NCBI GenBank assembly: GCA_021732045.1
Contig: JAKFWK010000002.1
Span: 1-64,000, forward strand
Source of the DNA: Sulfurimonas sp.
GTDB lineage: Bacteria > Campylobacterota > Campylobacteria > Campylobacterales > Sulfurimonadaceae
Length of the DNA: 64,000 nt
Direction of reading: 5' to 3'
The notes under the pieces: generated by a model
What the model saw: only the letters and a program-made list of their open reading frames with translations
What the model was told of the DNA's origin: nothing
Databases searched by the model: none
Program-made: the position numbers and the translations under genes
Shown here: piece by piece, positions 1-8,982 of the stretch
How the letters are laid out: each line of letters begins with the position of its first letter
Numbering within the stretch: position 1 is the first letter of the stretch

Positions 1-84
1 ATTCCGAACCTGGAAGCTAAGCCTCTCATCGCTGATAATACTGCATCTGTCAGGTGTGGAAATGTAGGTCGCTGCCTAGTTGAT
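1..84 (+). rRNA. rrf: 5S ribosomal RNA, 3' part
   Basis: The first bases read as the 3' half of a bacterial 5S rRNA: the CCGAACCTGGAAG loop, then GCATCTGTCAGGTGTGGAAATG in pieces, and the closing GCTGCCTAG strand that would pair with the 5' end outside the window. The exact 3' end is estimated. The gene points away from the left edge, so an rRNA operon should lie just upstream. Confidence 0.85.
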
Positions 85-101
85 CAAATCTTCTTTAATT
101 A

Positions 102-184
102 ACTCTTCTTTTTTAATCTTTAATCAACTAACTCTTCTTTCTTACTTTTAATAATCAAAATTTTAATCTTCTTCACTCTTCTTT
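102..184 (+). repeat. three copies of ACTCTTCTTT after the 5S gene
   Basis: The decamer ACTCTTCTTT occurs exactly at 102-111, 131-140 and 175-184 in a pyrimidine-rich stretch between the 5S gene and gmhA, with similar variants between. It may be rRNA operon trailer or terminator sequence. No hairpin was found and no function is claimed. Confidence 0.5.
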
Positions 185-289
185 AGTTTTAACGCTAATT
201 TTATCAAGTAAGCCGAAATATTGGTGTAAACTTTAAAATATAACAATTGATTATGTGGTATTATTTTGCATACTATTTTAGGATGCCAC

Positions 290-880
290 ATGAATAATTA
301 CATCAAAGATCAGATTAAAAAATCTTACGAAACAAAGCAACTAATATATGAAAATGAATCTTTAATCAATAAAATCAAAGAAGTAACTACTCTTTGTGTA
401 GAACTCTATAAAAAAGGTTTAAATAAAACTATATTGGCTGGAAATGGCGGCAGTGCTGCTGATGCGCAACATATTGCCGCTGAGCTTGTTGGGCGATATG
501 GTTTTGATAGACCTTCACTTGCTTCTTTAGCGTTAACGACAGACACATCCAATATTACGGCAATTGGAAATGATTACGGCTATGATAAAATTTTTTCAAG
601 ACAGCTTGAGGGAATGGGGCAGAAAGGGGATATTTTTATAGGAATTTCAACCTCTGGGAACTCTAAAAATATTATAAATGCATTTGAGAGAGCAAAAGAA
701 AAAGGCATTACAACAGTTGCTTTAGTTGGTAAAGACGGCGGAGATATGGCAAAAATAGCTGATATATCACTAATTGTTCCATCTGATTCTACTCCAAGAA
801 TTCAAGAGTCTCATATCTTGATTGGTCATATTATGTGCGACATCATAGAAAAAGAGCTTTTTGGCACTAGAGTTAACTAG
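290..880 (+). CDS. gmhA: sedoheptulose 7-phosphate isomerase
   Basis: GmhA converts sedoheptulose 7-phosphate to D-glycero-D-manno-heptose 7-phosphate, the first step of ADP-heptose synthesis for the lipopolysaccharide inner core; it is cytosolic. The 196-residue SIS-fold protein has GNGGSAADAQHIAAE near residues 52-66, STSGNS near 120 and RIQESH near 170, which supply the substrate and zinc-site residues of the family. A TTG at 266 in the same frame would add eight residues, but the ATG at 290 is preceded by AGGA at a good distance and gives the usual family length. gmhB follows after 6 bp, and hldD/hldE lie 4 kb downstream. Confidence 0.95.
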   Translation: MNNYIKDQIKKSYETKQLIYENESLINKIKEVTTLCVELYKKGLNKTILAGNGGSAADAQHIAAELVGRYGFDRPSLASLALTTDTSNITAIGNDYGYDKIFSRQLEGMGQKGDIFIGISTSGNSKNIINAFERAKEKGITTVALVGKDGGDMAKIADISLIVPSDSTPRIQESHILIGHIMCDIIEKELFGTRVN

Positions 881-886
881 CAGTTT

Positions 887-1411
887 ATGAACAAAGCACT
901 TTTTTTGGATCGTGATGGTGTCGTAAATATTGAAATTAACTATCTTTATAAAATTGAAGATTTTATATTTGTGGATGGAATATTCGAATTGTGTAAGCAT
1001 TATCAAGAGTTAGGCTATGCTTTATTTGTTGTAACTAATCAATCTGGAATCGCTAGAGGTTACTATACGGATGAAAATTTTAATACATTAACTTCATGGA
1101 TGATAAAAGAGTTTTTAAAGCATAGCATTGAGATAAAAAAAACATATTACTGTCCACATTTTCCTGAGATATCCGGCGAATGTAGTTGTAGAAAACCAAA
1201 TTCTGGAATGTTGTTACAAGCAAGGAATGAGTTTGATATTGATTTGGAAAATTCAATTTTGATTGGCGATAAAGAGAGTGACATTGAGGCGGCTATCGGT
1301 GCTGGACTTAAAGAGAGTTACCTTTTTGATGAGACAAAAAAAGTAAAATTTTCAAGAGCCACAAAAATAGTCTCTAGCTTAAAGGATATTTATAATGTTA
1401 ATACTAAATAG
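887..1411 (+). CDS. gmhB: D-glycero-D-manno-heptose 1,7-bisphosphate 7-phosphatase
   Basis: A HAD-superfamily phosphatase that removes the 7-phosphate from heptose 1,7-bisphosphate. The 174-residue protein starts with the LDRDGVVN nucleophile motif (residues 7-14), has a TNQSG motif near 52, and the zinc-binding insert CPHFPEISGECSC (about 91-103) that marks GmhB among HAD proteins. The final acidic motif GDKESDIEAA is present. It follows gmhA by 6 bp and its last 17 bp overlap the next gene, so all are probably co-transcribed. With gmhA, hldD and hldE it completes the ADP-heptose pathway within this window. Confidence 0.93.
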   Translation: MNKALFLDRDGVVNIEINYLYKIEDFIFVDGIFELCKHYQELGYALFVVTNQSGIARGYYTDENFNTLTSWMIKEFLKHSIEIKKTYYCPHFPEISGECSCRKPNSGMLLQARNEFDIDLENSILIGDKESDIEAAIGAGLKESYLFDETKKVKFSRATKIVSSLKDIYNVNTK

Positions 1412-1880
1412 TGGTGGCACCCTCAATAAAAGATACAATCCGTTAAATGGCGAACTGATGGTTCCATTTGATAACAACGCCATAAAAACTATACTAGAGA
1501 GCACTGGCAATATTTATGATCTTGCAGGAATTGTTTACAAAGATAGCTTAGACATGACACTAGATGACAGAAAAACAATTGCAAAAGTTATCATGGAGTC
1601 AAAAGATGATAAGTTTATAATAATTCATGGAACTGACACCATGCACACCACCGCTGAGTTTTTATCAACAATATTTGACGATAGAAAGATTGTATTAGTG
1701 GGAGCAATGAAGCCTTTTGAGATAGACAATGTTGAAGCAGCTTTAAATATTGGAATGGCAATCGGTTTTGCAAATGGTGTCTCAGGTGCAGGTGTTTATA
1801 TATGTATGAGTGGATATGTCCAACCATGGAATAAATTAGTAAAAAACAGAAAATTTGGAAAATTTGAAGTTGTCCAATAG
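1395..1880 (+). CDS. single-domain asparaginase-like protein
   Basis: The 161 residues match the N-terminal catalytic domain of type I L-asparaginases: NSGGTLNKRY with the nucleophile-position Thr9, SLD at 51-53, the HGTDTMH motif at 78-84 with the second catalytic Thr-Asp, and AMK at 104-106. The C-terminal domain, which in full-length enzymes (about 330 residues) contributes to binding and tetramer formation, is absent. The start at 1395 has AAGGAT upstream and lies inside gmhB; the end overlaps ccoI by 26 bp. The catalytic residues argue against a decayed gene, but substrate and activity are unknown. The reading frame ends cleanly, so the short form looks intended. Confidence 0.75.
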   Translation: MLILNSGGTLNKRYNPLNGELMVPFDNNAIKTILESTGNIYDLAGIVYKDSLDMTLDDRKTIAKVIMESKDDKFIIIHGTDTMHTTAEFLSTIFDDRKIVLVGAMKPFEIDNVEAALNIGMAIGFANGVSGAGVYICMSGYVQPWNKLVKNRKFGKFEVVQ

Positions 1881-4317
1881 TGTTGCTTGCTCCCATTGTC
1901 ATATAGAGTTTGATAAATGGGTAATGATTCAAGAGGAAGAGCATTCTCTTGATAAAACGGATTCTGCATCTGGCTCTAATGTCTATTATTTTTGCTGCAA
2001 AGGGTGTCAAAGTGTGTTTCATCTTCTTAAAGATAAGGGATTTGATAGCTTTTATGATAAAAGTAAAAATGCAACCCTCTCTCCTCCGCCAGAAACTTTT
2101 ACAGATTCGTCAAACTTTGATGTTGCATCGTTTTATGAGAGATTTGTAAAAACAGATAGCGACGGATTTAATAGAGTTTCTTTAATAATAGAAGGTATTC
2201 ACTGCTCGGCTTGTATTTGGTTAAATGAGAAGGCACTTCACTCTATGGATGGAGTTATAGAAGCAAATATAAACTTTACAAATAACAAGGCAACCATTGT
2301 TTGGGCGGGCAGCATTGTAAAATTATCTGAAATTATTGAGATGATAAGGTCTGTTGGATATGATGCTTTTGCATATGATCCTTTGCTACAAGAGCTCTAT
2401 ATCAACAAAGAGAGAAAAGCTTACTATCTAAAAATGGCAGTTGCTATTTTTTCATCTATGAATATTATGTGGATTGCTGTTGCTCAATATGCTGGCTATT
2501 TTAGTGGAATCACTCAGGATATAAAAACAATACTAAATATTGCAGAATGGATTTTATCAACTCCAGTTCTTTTTTATAGCGGTTGGATTTTCTTTCGAGG
2601 CGCTTATTATGGGCTTAAGAGAAAAACTATAAATATGGACCTTTTGGTTGCAACAGGCTCAACTCTTACTTACATCTACTCAATATATGTAACGATTATG
2701 CACATTGGCGAAGCGTATTTTGATTCGGTTAGTATGATAATTACCTTTGTTCTTATCGGTAAATTTTTAGAAGTTTTAAGTAAGAAAAGTGCTTCCGACG
2801 CGCTTGATGTTCTTACAAAAAATATTCCGACAGAAGTTAAAGTAATCAAAGAAGAGAAGATAGTTATATGTGCGCTTGATGATGTGATGGTTGGAGATGT
2901 TGTTATTGTGTCTTCTGGAGAGAGGATTTTACTCGATGGCGTAATTGTAAAAGGTGATGGCTCATTTGATGAGTCTAGTTTAACTGGCGAGAGTAATCAG
3001 ATTTATAAAACCATTGGCAATAGTGTAATAAGCGGTACAACAAGTATAGATGCAGATATACATTATAAAGCAATAAAAGATTTTAAACACTCTACACTCT
3101 CAAATATTATCTCTCTGTTGGAATCAGCAATCAACAAAAAACCAAAAATAGAACAACTTGCAAACAGGCTCTCTGAGTATTTTTCATCAATAATTTTGCT
3201 TTTATCTTTTGCTACATTTGCTTTTTGGTGGATAACATCACATAATTTTGAGATATCTTTTATGGTAGCAATATCTGTGATAATTATCGCTTGCCCTTGC
3301 GCCCTTGCACTTGCCACTCCAGTTGCAACCCTTGTTGGACTAAGTGCAAGTGCCTCAAGAGGTATTTTGTTTAAAGAGGCAGCATTTTTAGAGACAATGG
3401 CAAAAATAGATACTCTTGTTTTGGATAAAACAGGGACGATTACGCAAGGAAAACCAGAGGTCATAAAGGGAAATTTTTATAGTGAGTTTGATAAAAATTT
3501 GCTCTACTCACTAGTAAAAACTTCAAACCATCCAATGGCTAGTGGAGTTGCAAAATATATAAAAGAACAAGAGAGTACGGTTGAAGAAGTGCTATTTGAT
3601 GAATATATGCAAATTCCAGCTAAAGGAATTAGGGCAAAATATAAAGGCATAGAATATTTAGGTGGGAATATTAGACTGCTTAGAGAGTATGGCATAGAAA
3701 CAAATTTTGTGGCTGAAGAGTCAATTTTTTATTTTGCAGTAAATAATGAAGTTGTGGCGATTTATGAGCTTAAAGACAAGATAAAAAGTGGAATTAAAGA
3801 GTTGATGGATAGTATGAAGCAATACAAGATAGAAGTAGTGTTGCTTAGTGGAGATCATGAAAACATAACAAAAAAAGTGGCAAAAGAGACTGGAATAGAG
3901 AATTTTTTGTTTGAGCAAACCCCGCAAGATAAAGCAAAATACATAGATAGATTACATGGCGATTGGAAAAAAGTTGTTATGGTTGGAGACGGTATTAATG
4001 ATATACTTGCTTTAGCTTCTGCTGATATTGCTATTGCTATGGGCGGTGGAAGCGATATTGCGGTTGAGTGTGGTGATGTCGTACTGCTTGATAATTCATT
4101 AAAGTCAATAAATGATGCTATTAGAATAAGCAGAGGCACTTTTGGTTTGATTAAACAAAATCTTGCTATTTCACTTCTATATAACTCAATCACAATTCCT
4201 CTTGCAATGGCTGGGTTTGTTATACCACTTTTTGCAGCAATCTCTATGTCTTTTAGCTCCCTTTTAGTTGTTGGCAACTCTATAAGAAATCGTAAAAAAT
4301 GGAGCAAAAATGGATAG
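1855..4317 (+). CDS. ccoI: copper-type P1B ATPase for cbb3 oxidase assembly
   Basis: A heavy-metal-translocating P-type ATPase of the CcoI/FixI group, which moves copper across the inner membrane for cbb3-type cytochrome c oxidase. Seen in order: an N-terminal cysteine domain (CSHC near 12-15, FCCKGC near 48), an HMA domain with HCSAC near 120, membrane helices, TGES near 376, the CPC metal site (ACPCALALATP, about 480), the phosphorylation motif DKTGTITQG near 523, the NHP motif, and GDGINDILALASADIA. The start is uncertain: no ATG exists, and TTG codons at 1855, 1864 and 1870 are all possible. The downstream neighbour is ccoS, which supports the assignment. The cbb3 structural genes are not in the window. 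Confidence 0.9.
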   Translation: MENLKLSNSVACSHCHIEFDKWVMIQEEEHSLDKTDSASGSNVYYFCCKGCQSVFHLLKDKGFDSFYDKSKNATLSPPPETFTDSSNFDVASFYERFVKTDSDGFNRVSLIIEGIHCSACIWLNEKALHSMDGVIEANINFTNNKATIVWAGSIVKLSEIIEMIRSVGYDAFAYDPLLQELYINKERKAYYLKMAVAIFSSMNIMWIAVAQYAGYFSGITQDIKTILNIAEWILSTPVLFYSGWIFFRGAYYGLKRKTINMDLLVATGSTLTYIYSIYVTIMHIGEAYFDSVSMIITFVLIGKFLEVLSKKSASDALDVLTKNIPTEVKVIKEEKIVICALDDVMVGDVVIVSSGERILLDGVIVKGDGSFDESSLTGESNQIYKTIGNSVISGTTSIDADIHYKAIKDFKHSTLSNIISLLESAINKKPKIEQLANRLSEYFSSIILLLSFATFAFWWITSHNFEISFMVAISVIIIACPCALALATPVATLVGLSASASRGILFKEAAFLETMAKIDTLVLDKTGTITQGKPEVIKGNFYSEFDKNLLYSLVKTSNHPMASGVAKYIKEQESTVEEVLFDEYMQIPAKGIRAKYKGIEYLGGNIRLLREYGIETNFVAEESIFYFAVNNEVVAIYELKDKIKSGIKELMDSMKQYKIEVVLLSGDHENITKKVAKETGIENFLFEQTPQDKAKYIDRLHGDWKKVVMVGDGINDILALASADIAIAMGGGSDIAVECGDVVLLDNSLKSINDAIRISRGTFGLIKQNLAISLLYNSITIPLAMAGFVIPLFAAISMSFSSLLVVGNSIRNRKKWSKNG

Positions 4318-4525
4318 CTGGGTAATTGTTATGATGCTAGGTGTCTCTATATTTTTAGGGGCGATTGCACTTTTTGGATTTTTATGGGCTGTTAAAAATG
4401 GTCAGTTTGATGATGAAGAGAAATTTCTAAATGGTGTAAAGTTTGATGGAGAAGATGAGTTAAATGATATGGCCAAGCAGGAGCAAAAGAAGGATAAATT
4501 AAAGAGAGAGTATAGACCAGAATAA
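4310..4525 (+). CDS. ccoS: cbb3-type oxidase assembly protein CcoS
   Basis: A 71-residue protein with one N-terminal membrane helix (about residues 5-27) followed by the family signature FLWAVKNGQFDDEE and a charged cytoplasmic tail. CcoS is needed for cofactor insertion into cbb3 cytochrome oxidase and is normally encoded with CcoI. Here its start overlaps the end of ccoI by 8 bp, so translation is probably coupled. Confidence 0.88.
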   Translation: MDSWVIVMMLGVSIFLGAIALFGFLWAVKNGQFDDEEKFLNGVKFDGEDELNDMAKQEQKKDKLKREYRPE

Positions 4526-4541
4526 TTCTTTATTCTAGAGT

Positions 4542-4570
4542 AGCAAGATTGTCTAATGAACAATCTTGCT
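4542..4570. terminator. hairpin between convergent genes
   Basis: A perfect 11-bp stem, AGCAAGATTGT (4542-4552) with ACAATCTTGCT (4560-4570), and a 7-base loop lie between the convergent ccoS and cytochrome c genes. The position suits a bidirectional terminator. The flanks are AT-rich but lack a clean T-run. Confidence 0.7.
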
Positions 4571-4577
4571 TGGTAAA

Positions 4578-4862
4578 TTATTTACCGATAGTTAGTGCGA
4601 ATGCATCTAGTTCAGCATCAGAATACTTAGAAACTTGACCTTTCATAAGACCTTTCATTGGTCCACCTTTGTCAACTTTGTAACCTTTAAGTGCAGCAGC
4701 GATTTCTGCATGAGGTAAAGTTGCAACAATTTTAGATTTACCAAGAGCAGCTTTGCTCCAGTCAGCACCATGACAACCAACACATGCAGCAGCGTTTACG
4801 GCAGCCATTAAAGAAGAAGTTGCAGCTAAAGCAACGATTGAAGCGATAACGATTTTTTTCAT
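4578..4862 (-). CDS. small periplasmic class I cytochrome c (c553-like)
   Basis: A 94-residue precursor with a signal peptide (about residues 1-20, ending SLMA), a single heme site CVGCH at 27-31, and methionines in GPMKGLMKG that can supply the axial ligand. This is the size and layout of the c553-type electron carriers common in Campylobacterota, which pass electrons from the bc1 complex to cbb3 oxidase. A ribosome site (AAGGA) precedes the ATG. It stands alone, convergent with ccoS and divergent from hldD. Next to oxidase assembly genes, a respiratory electron-carrier role is a fair inference. Confidence 0.85.
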   Translation of the reverse strand: MKKIVIASIVALAATSSLMAAVNAAACVGCHGADWSKAALGKSKIVATLPHAEIAAALKGYKVDKGGPMKGLMKGQVSKYSDAELDAFALTIGK

Positions 4863-4972
4863 TTTATTTCCTTATGATTTGATTCGACCGAAATTATATA
4901 TATGTTCCCCTTAAATGGATGTTAATTGTTTATTTGTTATCATCTTGCTAAATAAATAACTACGGTGAGCAG

Positions 4973-5983
4973 ATGAGATATATAAAAGATGATTTAAAAG
5001 AAAAGACGATTTTAATTACCGGCGGAGCCGGATTTGTAGGTTCTAACTTGGCATTTTATTTTCAAAATAACCATCCTGATGCAAAAGTTGTTGTGGTTGA
5101 TTGCTTTAGAAGTGGCGAGAAATTATCAAATGGAAATTTAAAAAGTTTTGGACATTTTAAAAACTTAATCGGTTTTACAGGAGAAATCATAAGCGGTGAT
5201 ATTAATGACAAAAGCTTGTTAAGTAGTTTGGATGCAAACTATAAATTTGATTATATTTTTCATGAAGCAGCAATTTCCGATACAACAGCACAAGAACAAG
5301 ATTTGATGATAAAAACAAATGTTAATGCTTACAAAGATCTGCTTAAAATTGCAATCAAACATAACGCAAACATGATTTACGCCTCATCAGCAGCAACATA
5401 TGGAAATGCCGAGTCACCACAAAGAGTAGGGCGTGAAGCACCACAAAATGTTTATGGATTTTCTAAACTTTGTATGGATAATTTGAGCCGAGAATATATG
5501 AAAAAAAATAGTATCTCAATTGTTGGTCTCAGATATTTTAATGTTTACGGTCGAGGAGAGTATTTTAAAAATACAACGGCATCTATGATTATGCAGTTTG
5601 GTCATCAGATACTCTCAGGTAAAAATCCACGACTTTTTGAAAATAGTGACAAAATTTTGCGTGATTTTATATATATAGAGGATGTTATCCAAGCAAATAT
5701 AAAAGCTATGGAGCCAAAAGAGAGCGGAATTTATAATGTCGGAACAGGAAAAGCTAGAAGTTTTCAAGATATTGTAGATATCTTACAAAATGAACTTCAA
5801 ACTTCTCTTGTCTGTGAATATATCCCAAACCCATTTGTTGGAAGTTATCAATTTCATACAGAAGCTGATATTTCATCAACAAGAGATGCTCTTGGATATG
5901 AACCTAAGTTTGAGATGGAAGATGGTATAAAATCCTACATAGATGAAATCAAAAGAGTTTATAACGAAGAAGTTAAGAGATGA
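4973..5983 (+). CDS. hldD: ADP-L-glycero-D-manno-heptose 6-epimerase
   Basis: HldD (RfaD) epimerises ADP-D-glycero-D-manno-heptose at C6 to the L-glycero form used by heptosyltransferases. The 336-residue extended SDR protein has the NAD(P) motif GGAGFVGSN near residue 18, the ASSAATYG segment, the catalytic YGFSK (Tyr-x3-Lys), and RYFNVYGRGE, all typical of HldD. GGTGAG precedes the ATG. The stop overlaps hldE by 4 bp, so the two are an operon. Confidence 0.94.
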   Translation: MRYIKDDLKEKTILITGGAGFVGSNLAFYFQNNHPDAKVVVVDCFRSGEKLSNGNLKSFGHFKNLIGFTGEIISGDINDKSLLSSLDANYKFDYIFHEAAISDTTAQEQDLMIKTNVNAYKDLLKIAIKHNANMIYASSAATYGNAESPQRVGREAPQNVYGFSKLCMDNLSREYMKKNSISIVGLRYFNVYGRGEYFKNTTASMIMQFGHQILSGKNPRLFENSDKILRDFIYIEDVIQANIKAMEPKESGIYNVGTGKARSFQDIVDILQNELQTSLVCEYIPNPFVGSYQFHTEADISSTRDALGYEPKFEMEDGIKSYIDEIKRVYNEEVKR

Positions 5984-7410
5984 AAAATTTTAAAAATTTA
6001 ACCCCTAAGATTTTGGTTGTTGGTGACTTGATGATAGATCACTATCTGTGGGGAAGCTGTGATAGAATCTCTCCAGAAGCGCCTGTTGCAGTTGTTGATA
6101 TAAAAAATGAGACAACAGTTTTAGGCGGTGCTGGAAATGTTATAAATAACCTAAGGGCTCTTGGGGCTGAAGTTTTTGTTAGCAGTGTTATAGGAAACGA
6201 TGATAACGGACTAGAACTACTTGAGATGCTAGAGAATATAAGTGTAGATACAGCTAAAATTATTAAACTAGAAGATAGAAAAACATCAAAAAAAAGCCGT
6301 GTAATAGCGAGCTCACAACAGGTGCTTAGGTATGATATGGAGAGCAAAGAGCAGATATCAAAATCTGCATCTGATGAGATTTTAAACTCTTTGGCTGGTG
6401 TTATTTGTGATTATGATGTAGTTGTGCTCTCGGACTATGGAAAAGGTGTTTTAAGTGGCGATTTGTGTCGAGGAGTTATAGGGCTTTGCAATAAAAATAG
6501 CATAAAAGTTTTAGTTGATCCAAAGGGAAGCGACTACAGCAAATATAGTGGAGCTTATCTTTTAACGCCAAATAAAAAAGAGGCGATTCTTGCCACTGGT
6601 ATAAATATAAAAGATACTCAATCATTAAAAAGTGCACTTTTAAAACTAAAGCAAGATTGTAATTTGGCTATCTCCTTAATCACGCTATCAGAAGATGGAA
6701 TAGCCACTTATGATGATGAGTTAAAACTGTTTCCTACTGTTGCAAAAGAGGTTTTTGATGTAACTGGAGCAGGCGATACCGTCATAGCATCCATTGCTTT
6801 TGCGATTAGTGCTGGTAAAAATATCGAAGAAGCATCGGCATTTGCAAACCTTGCAGCTGGTGTTGTTGTTGGAAAAATTGGCTCAGCAACTGTCACACTT
6901 GATGAGATTGAAGAGTATGAAGCAACTCTACATAAAAGCACCTCAGATGCTCACATAAAGAGCTTTGAGGATATAAAAAATATAGTAGAGCGATATAGAA
7001 AAAATGGTAAAAAAATTGTATTTACGAATGGCTGTTTTGACATACTTCATGTGGGACATGTAAAATATCTGCAAGAGGCGAAAAGTTTTGGAGATGTTTT
7101 GATAGTTGGACTTAACTCCGACGAATCTGTATCGAGGATTAAGGGTCCAACCCGCCCCGTAAATGTAGCAGAAGACAGAGCGTATCTGTTGGCAGCTCTT
7201 GAGGCGGTTGACTTTGTTGTCTCATTTGGTGATGATACGCCGTATGAGCTTATAAAAATGATAGCGCCGGATACCCTTGTAAAAGGCGGAGACTATGAGG
7301 GTAAAGAGGTTGTCGGAACAGAATTTGCTAGAGAATTAAAACTTGTTGAGTTTATTAATGGAAAAAGCACAACAAAAACTATAGAAAAAATACAAGGAAT
7401 TTCATGTTAA
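5980..7410 (+). CDS. hldE: bifunctional heptose 7-phosphate kinase / heptose 1-phosphate adenylyltransferase
   Basis: A 476-residue two-domain enzyme. The N-terminal ribokinase-type domain (about 10-320) has GGAGNVINNL and the DVTGAGDTV anion-hole motif near 262; it phosphorylates heptose 7-phosphate at C1. The C-terminal nucleotidyltransferase domain (about 340-476) has FTNGCFDILHVGHVKYL and transfers AMP to heptose 1-phosphate after GmhB acts. The full length matches E. coli HldE. It overlaps hldD by 4 bp and the next gene by 7 bp. Confidence 0.94.
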   Translation: MKNFKNLTPKILVVGDLMIDHYLWGSCDRISPEAPVAVVDIKNETTVLGGAGNVINNLRALGAEVFVSSVIGNDDNGLELLEMLENISVDTAKIIKLEDRKTSKKSRVIASSQQVLRYDMESKEQISKSASDEILNSLAGVICDYDVVVLSDYGKGVLSGDLCRGVIGLCNKNSIKVLVDPKGSDYSKYSGAYLLTPNKKEAILATGINIKDTQSLKSALLKLKQDCNLAISLITLSEDGIATYDDELKLFPTVAKEVFDVTGAGDTVIASIAFAISAGKNIEEASAFANLAAGVVVGKIGSATVTLDEIEEYEATLHKSTSDAHIKSFEDIKNIVERYRKNGKKIVFTNGCFDILHVGHVKYLQEAKSFGDVLIVGLNSDESVSRIKGPTRPVNVAEDRAYLLAALEAVDFVVSFGDDTPYELIKMIAPDTLVKGGDYEGKEVVGTEFARELKLVEFINGKSTTKTIEKIQGISC

Positions 7411-7976
7411 AAAAAGTAAGTTTATTGACACTATCGGCAGTCTCTGTTTTTGCGATGCATTCAGCGGAGATTAATGTAAATAATACAGATTTAGAGCTTT
7501 CAGCAAAATTTGATATCGGTCAAGTAAATGAAAAAGTTGAACCAAATACAATATTTATAGGAGCTAAATACCTAAATGTTGATGAACGCCACAGTGATAT
7601 CTCTAATGTAGATGATTATTATGAGGCGAATTTTTTAATGATGAAAAATGCAAGCAAGGATTTAAAAATAGGACTTGGCGTAAAGTTGAACCACACAAAA
7701 GATTTTACATCAGCTCCTCTGGGTGTAGAGGCTGCTTATAAGTTGCCAATAGAGTCTAGTGTGCCGTTTTATGTTGGTGGTAGCTTGTATTATGCTCCGA
7801 GAGTTCTTGCTTTTGAAAAAGCTGATAACTATCTAGAGTATCGTGTGACAGTGGATGCTGAGGTTATAAAAAATGGTTTTGTAACAGTTGGATTTAGAGA
7901 TATGAATACAAACTATGAGAGTGGAAATGTTGAGTATAACAAATCATTCTACGGTGGTTTTAGATTCTTATTTTAA
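7404..7976 (+). CDS. YfaZ-like outer-membrane beta-barrel protein
   Basis: A 190-residue protein with a signal peptide ending near residue 20 (AVSVFAMHSA) and then alternating hydrophobic/polar strands, ending in a C-terminal aromatic (GGFRFLF), the usual last strand of outer-membrane barrels. The pattern fits the YfaZ family, whose function is poorly known. The start overlaps hldE by 7 bp, so it is probably expressed with the heptose genes. It is convergent with waaF after a 31-bp gap. Confidence 0.65.
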   Translation: MLKKVSLLTLSAVSVFAMHSAEINVNNTDLELSAKFDIGQVNEKVEPNTIFIGAKYLNVDERHSDISNVDDYYEANFLMMKNASKDLKIGLGVKLNHTKDFTSAPLGVEAAYKLPIESSVPFYVGGSLYYAPRVLAFEKADNYLEYRVTVDAEVIKNGFVTVGFRDMNTNYESGNVEYNKSFYGGFRFLF

Positions 7977-8007
7977 TATATTCTAAATTGTGACTTGGAG
8001 AATAGGT

Positions 8008-8982
8008 TTAAATATCTAATTCTCGTACAGCTTTAATGACTTCTGGCGACATAATGCCTTTCATACACTCATGATGACCAAGAGGGCATTCTCTTCTCAT
8101 GCATGGTGAGCACTCCATCTCGTGTCTTACAATTTTACTTCTCTCATTCATCCACTGCGAAGTTTCCGTATGTTTTGTGGGCCCAAAGATGGATACGCTA
8201 GGCACACCATAAGCTGCTGCTACATGCATGGGACCGCTATCGTTTGTTATAAAAAGTGAACATCCGCCTATGTTTTCGCAAAGCTCTTTTATGGTGGTTT
8301 TGCCTGCTAGATTTGTGTAATTTTTAACGCCGTACTGTTTTAGATATGATTCTATCTCGTTTGCCATCTCGGTCTCGTTTGGTCCGCCAAAAATAACTAT
8401 ATCATATCTGTTGCTAAGCTCATGAGCTACTTGGGCAAATCGTTCTGGATACCATCTTTTTGCACTTCCATATGTTGCACCTGCGTTAATTCCTAAAGTC
8501 TGTTTTTCAAGATTCTTTGGTTCTATATAGAGTTTAAGTTTTGGTGTATTACCGTCCCATAAATCTGTATTTGTCATAGCGAGTTCCGCATACTGTTTGG
8601 AGAGATGTTTATTTGTTTTTATATTTGGTGCGTGTGAGAGCAAAAACATGGAGTGCCATGAACGCTTTGCAATACAAATCACACTGCCCGTTAGTCTAAG
8701 AAGCAGTGATGAGTGAATCTGATTCCTAAAAGAGATTGCTATATCAAAACTGCCTAGTTTTTTTGCAAGCTCATAAGTTGCTTTAATCCTGTTTTTGGCT
8801 TTTTTTGTCTCATCCACTATTGCATTTTTGCAGAGAGGATGATACTTTAATGCCTCAATTGATGCGTAACTGCCAACAAAAGTAAAGTTTGTATCTGGAT
8901 AGTAGGTTGCTAAAAGTTCAATAGCTGGAGTTGCCATAACGGTGTCCCCTAGCCAGTTTGGCAGAATAATTAGTATGTTCAT
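8008..8982 (-). CDS. waaF: ADP-heptose:LPS heptosyltransferase II
   Basis: A GT9-family transferase of 324 residues that should add the second heptose to the LPS inner core on the cytoplasmic face of the inner membrane. Evidence: the N-terminal ILIILPNWLGDTVMATPAI motif typical of WaaF, an ELLATYYP segment, and the C-terminal ADP-heptose site TNDSGPMHVAAAYGVPSV with FGPT following. The conserved WaaF tail with cysteines (CSPCMRRECPLGHHECM) is present. It overlaps the upstream gene by one base. Of the four GT9 genes in the window this and waaC are the clearest. Confidence 0.88.
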   Translation of the reverse strand: MNILIILPNWLGDTVMATPAIELLATYYPDTNFTFVGSYASIEALKYHPLCKNAIVDETKKAKNRIKATYELAKKLGSFDIAISFRNQIHSSLLLRLTGSVICIAKRSWHSMFLLSHAPNIKTNKHLSKQYAELAMTNTDLWDGNTPKLKLYIEPKNLEKQTLGINAGATYGSAKRWYPERFAQVAHELSNRYDIVIFGGPNETEMANEIESYLKQYGVKNYTNLAGKTTIKELCENIGGCSLFITNDSGPMHVAAAYGVPSVSIFGPTKHTETSQWMNERSKIVRHEMECSPCMRRECPLGHHECMKGIMSPEVIKAVRELDI

